From: Saccharomyces mikatae IFO 1815
Taxonomy: Eukaryota; Ascomycota; Saccharomycetes; Saccharomycetales; Saccharomycetaceae
Length of the DNA: 64,000 nt
Direction of reading: 5' to 3'
Assembly (NCBI RefSeq): GCF_947241705.1
Contig: NC_079266.1
Coordinates: 558,001-622,000 of the forward strand
The position numbers and the translations under genes are program-made. Of the stretch, positions 61,584 to 64,000 are shown in pieces (within the stretch, counting starts at the first letter, position 1; each line of letters starts with the position of its first letter). The notes beneath the pieces are model-generated. The model worked only from the letters and a program-made list of their open reading frames with translations. It did not search any database and was not told the DNA's origin.

Positions 61584-62315
61584 TGACACATTTGTCCTAT
61601 TACTGTTATCTACTTTTTTGTGTCAGATGCCACCATGACCTTCTACACACGTACTAACACATTTTGCCACATTTTGTTATCAGTGAGCAATTTAGATTAC
61701 TTGCACCATTAGGCAGTGCATAACGCCTCATTTTCGTAAAGGAATCAAACCAATTAGAGACAACAAACAAAACAAATGCCTTCATTCTTGTAAATGTGGC
61801 TGCGAAACTTAGGTGTCTTTGCTTGATGTGGAGGAAAATCTGCTGATTGATAACACATAGTAAGTCCCGTTGCCGACTAGACATGCCCGCACGGCCGCCA
61901 AGAACAAAAAAAGGACACAAAAATTTGCCAGAAAGGTTTCAGGTGGGGTAGCGCAATCGCCATGATTCCTCCTCTATCAACAAGTTTGTAAGCATTTCTA
62001 GTGAGAAAAAGATAACGGCGCCGCCAAGCATTGCTTCCAAAGCTTGCTTAGCTCCGTCGGCTCCATCCACGGCACCAAAAAATCCCGCAATAACATGACA
62101 CTAACGGGCTAACGGCGTCCGCAGAAATGTGACGCAATTTTCATTTTGTGTCAAATCGAAGAAGGACGCGCAATACAACACCCACAGTTTGGGCTGCTTT
62201 CCTCCCTTTCTAGTCTCATTTACTCCCCTATTAATTGTGCCTTCGCTTTCTTCTTGCTTTCAGTGTGAGTGCATCGAAATGCCACGAGTTGAAAGAATCC
62301 GGATATTTTGTGTCA
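61584..62315. promoter_or_regulatory. Cup9-type operator array upstream of PTR2
   Basis: Matches to TGACACAWWW: TGACACATTT at 61584-61593 (+), and TGACACAAAA on the minus strand at 61616-61625, 62144-62153 and 62306-62315. A partial TGACAC is at 62096-62101. Established knowledge: Cup9 represses PTR2, and dipeptides trigger its breakdown through the Ubr1 N-degron ligase. A CGGCTC-N6-CGGCAC pair at 62058-62075 could be an amino-acid-response (Stp1/Stp2) element. Confidence 0.65.
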
Positions 62316-62915
62316 GAGAAACAGACGTACCTGCACAGTAGAAAAAGAAACGTTTGGTTTGCGATTTTCTTCTTTGGGATGCTCGAAGCAAAAGAAAAAG
62401 GTCGGTTTTTGTTGCTCTTCTGTTCTCTCTTCACACCGAGTTCACAGGGTTTTCTTTCTTCGACATAATGACAATTACAGAAGCGGTGGCAGCTCTTGAG
62501 AGAACTTGTGTTTCTTATCAGTACGGATAATTCTCATATGATAACTGGCTACTCTGATTAGCACAGTTCCTTGATTGACTTTACTTCTCGTCTGTATCTC
62601 TCTGTCTCTAACTTTTTCATTCCCCACCCGCCACATTTCGTACCATTCTACATCTCAGCATAATTTATTGTTCTTTTCCATTTTTTTCAGCTTTGTAATA
62701 ATATATAAGTGATGTGCATATCTTCCGTATCTTTTCCATTTGTATCTAATTCAGCTTTATTCTTTTATTACACATCATTATTATTTACTTTTCTTTCTCC
62801 CTTCAGGAAAAAAATAATAATACACAACTGTGCTCCTTACTGCAAACAACTTCGATATTTGTTTATATTTTTTCATTCCCTTTTTTTCAGATTATATCTC
62901 TAACGAACACTAACC

Positions 62916-64000
62916 ATGCTTAATCATCCTAGCCGGAGCTCAGATGAAGTGCAGGACGAAAAACAAGGGGATTTCCCTGTCATAGAAGAGGAAAAGACCC
63001 ATGCCGTTACATTGAAGGACTCATACGTTAGTGACGATGTTGCTAACTCCACGGAGCAGTATAATTTGTCGCATTCTCCAGAGGACGAAGATTTCGAAGC
63101 TCCCACTGAAGAAGAAACGAAGACTCTTAGACATGTTGGTGGTAAAATCCCGATGAGATGCTGGTTGATTGCTATTGTAGAGCTTTCCGAGAGATTTTCC
63201 TACTACGGGCTTTCTGCGCCATTCCAAAACTACATGGAATATGGGCCTAACGATTCCCCAAAGGGTGTTTTGGGCTTGAACAGTCAGGGTGCCACAGGGT
63301 TGTCGTATTTCTTCCAGTTTTGGTGCTACGTTACGCCAGTTTTCGGCGGTTATGTTGCAGACACTTTTTGGGGTAAATATAATACGATTTGTTGTGGTAC
63401 GGCCATCTACATTGCCGGGATCTTTATTCTATTTATTACTTCGATTCCCTCTGTTGGTAATAGAGATAGTGCTATCGGTGGGTTTATTGCCGCCATTATT
63501 CTGATCGGTATTGCCACTGGTATGATCAAAGCTAACATTTCCGTGTTGATTGCTGACCAACTGCCCAAACGGAAACCGTTCATCAAAGTGTTAAAATCCG
63601 GAGAAAGAGTTATCGTTGACTCAAATATTACCTTACAAAACGTCTTTATGTTCTTCTACTTTATGATCAACGTCGGATCTCTATCTCTAATGGCTACTAC
63701 TGAATTAGAATACCACAAGGGTTTCTGGGCGGCCTATCTGTTACCGTTCTGCTTTTTCTGGATCGCAGTTGTAACTTTGATTTTTGGTAAGAAACAATAC
63801 ATTCAAAGACCTATTGGTGATAAAGTCGTTGCCAAAAGTTTTAGAGTCTGCTGGATTTTAACCAAGAATAAGTTCGACTTTAATGCTGCCAAGCCATCTG
63901 TCCATCCAGAAGAGAACTATCCATGGAATGACAAATTTGTTGATGAAATCAAGAGAGCTTTGGCCGCTTGCAAGGTCTTTGTCTTCTACCCAATCTATTG
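62916..64000 (+). CDS. PTR2: Peptide transporter Ptr2, 3'-truncated
   Basis: Plasma-membrane proton-coupled di/tripeptide importer of the POT/PTR family. The ATG at 62916 (MLNHPSRSSDEVQDEKQ) opens a frame that runs off the window after about 361 of an expected ~601 residues. An acidic cytosolic N terminus leads into the first helices. Family motifs are ELSERFSYYGLSAPF (the ExxERFxYY proton-coupling motif) and FGGYVADTFWGKYNTI. Helices IAGIFILFITSIPS and GGFIAAIILIGIATGMIKANI follow, then FFYFMINVGSLS (the second PTR signature). Confidence 0.96.
   Translation, partial: MLNHPSRSSDEVQDEKQGDFPVIEEEKTHAVTLKDSYVSDDVANSTEQYNLSHSPEDEDFEAPTEEETKTLRHVGGKIPMRCWLIAIVELSERFSYYGLSAPFQNYMEYGPNDSPKGVLGLNSQGATGLSYFFQFWCYVTPVFGGYVADTFWGKYNTICCGTAIYIAGIFILFITSIPSVGNRDSAIGGFIAAIILIGIATGMIKANISVLIADQLPKRKPFIKVLKSGERVIVDSNITLQNVFMFFYFMINVGSLSLMATTELEYHKGFWAAYLLPFCFFWIAVVTLIFGKKQYIQRPIGDKVVAKSFRVCWILTKNKFDFNAAKPSVHPEENYPWNDKFVDEIKRALAACKVFVFYPIY

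Larger units (their letters stand above)
60948..62915. other. SRP40-PTR2 intergenic region
   Basis: This is the longest gap of the window, almost 2 kb, between two divergent genes. The left 150 bp are the SRP40 promoter, and the rest is the PTR2 control region with several Cup9-type operators and GC-rich CGGC words. The last 300 bp are T-rich with CT tracts, typical of a long PTR2 leader. Small open frames here overlap each other and show no protein-like pattern. I see no RNA gene or mobile element. Confidence 0.5.

Overview
The window is a block of budding-yeast nuclear DNA from the genus Saccharomyces. Gene order, orientation and protein lengths match the right arm of S. cerevisiae chromosome XI from GLG1 (YKR058W) to PTR2 (YKR093W) without a visible break. 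Supporting signs are short intergenic gaps, no spliceosomal introns in the coding genes, a tRNA-Lys(UUU) gene with its intron, a delta LTR fossil, and yeast promoter words (PAC, RRPE, Reb1, MCB/SCB, Rgt1). Against S. cerevisiae proteins as I remember them, many genes differ by roughly 4-15 percent (Ccp1, Trz1, Hbs1, Dre2, Pxl1). I therefore infer another Saccharomyces species, probably further away than S. paradoxus. I could not run an alignment to name it.

Layout. 0-9.2 kb: GLG1 (5' end missing), TIF1 (eIF4A), UTP30, KTR2, a probable H/ACA snoRNA (snR42-like, minus strand), TFA2 and LAS1. 9.4-17.9 kb: OAF3, PAM17, CCP1, GPT2 and BET3. 18.5-25.1 kb: MET1, a mitochondrial HAD-family gene (YKR070W), DRE2 and SIS2. 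25.7-26.4 kb: a delta LTR fossil and tRNA-Lys. 26.4-31.6 kb: AIM29, the YKR075C orthologue, a long regulatory gap with a candidate replication origin, ECM4 and MSA2. 31.8-43.8 kb: the YKR078W orthologue, TRZ1, MTD1, RPF2, NUP133 and DAD2. 44-55.3 kb: HBS1, MRPL20, PRP16, OMA1, TVP38 and TGL4. 55.9-64 kb: PXL1, SRL3, SRP40 and PTR2 (3' end missing).

These genes are not an operon; each has its own promoter. Some share a process. UTP30, LAS1, RPF2 and SRP40 belong to ribosome biogenesis and carry PAC and/or RRPE words. MSA2 and SRL3 are G1/S regulators with SCB/MCB words. PAM17, CCP1, OMA1, MRPL20 and the YKR070W product are mitochondrial. TIF1, HBS1, TRZ1, the tRNA and the snoRNA serve translation. 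MET1 and MTD1 carry words for sulfur (Cbf1/Met31) and purine/one-carbon (Bas1) control.

I found no foreign island, CRISPR array or unknown gene cluster. The points most worth a second look are: an AUG-less reading-frame extension upstream of TRZ1 that looks like a mitochondrial presequence; the unannotated-looking snoRNA locus; a dense Rgt1/Mig1-type promoter for YKR075C next to a near-perfect replication-origin word; evenly spaced Tbf1-type words upstream of MTD1; repeated Cup9-type operators upstream of PTR2; and a 45-bp minisatellite in SRP40.
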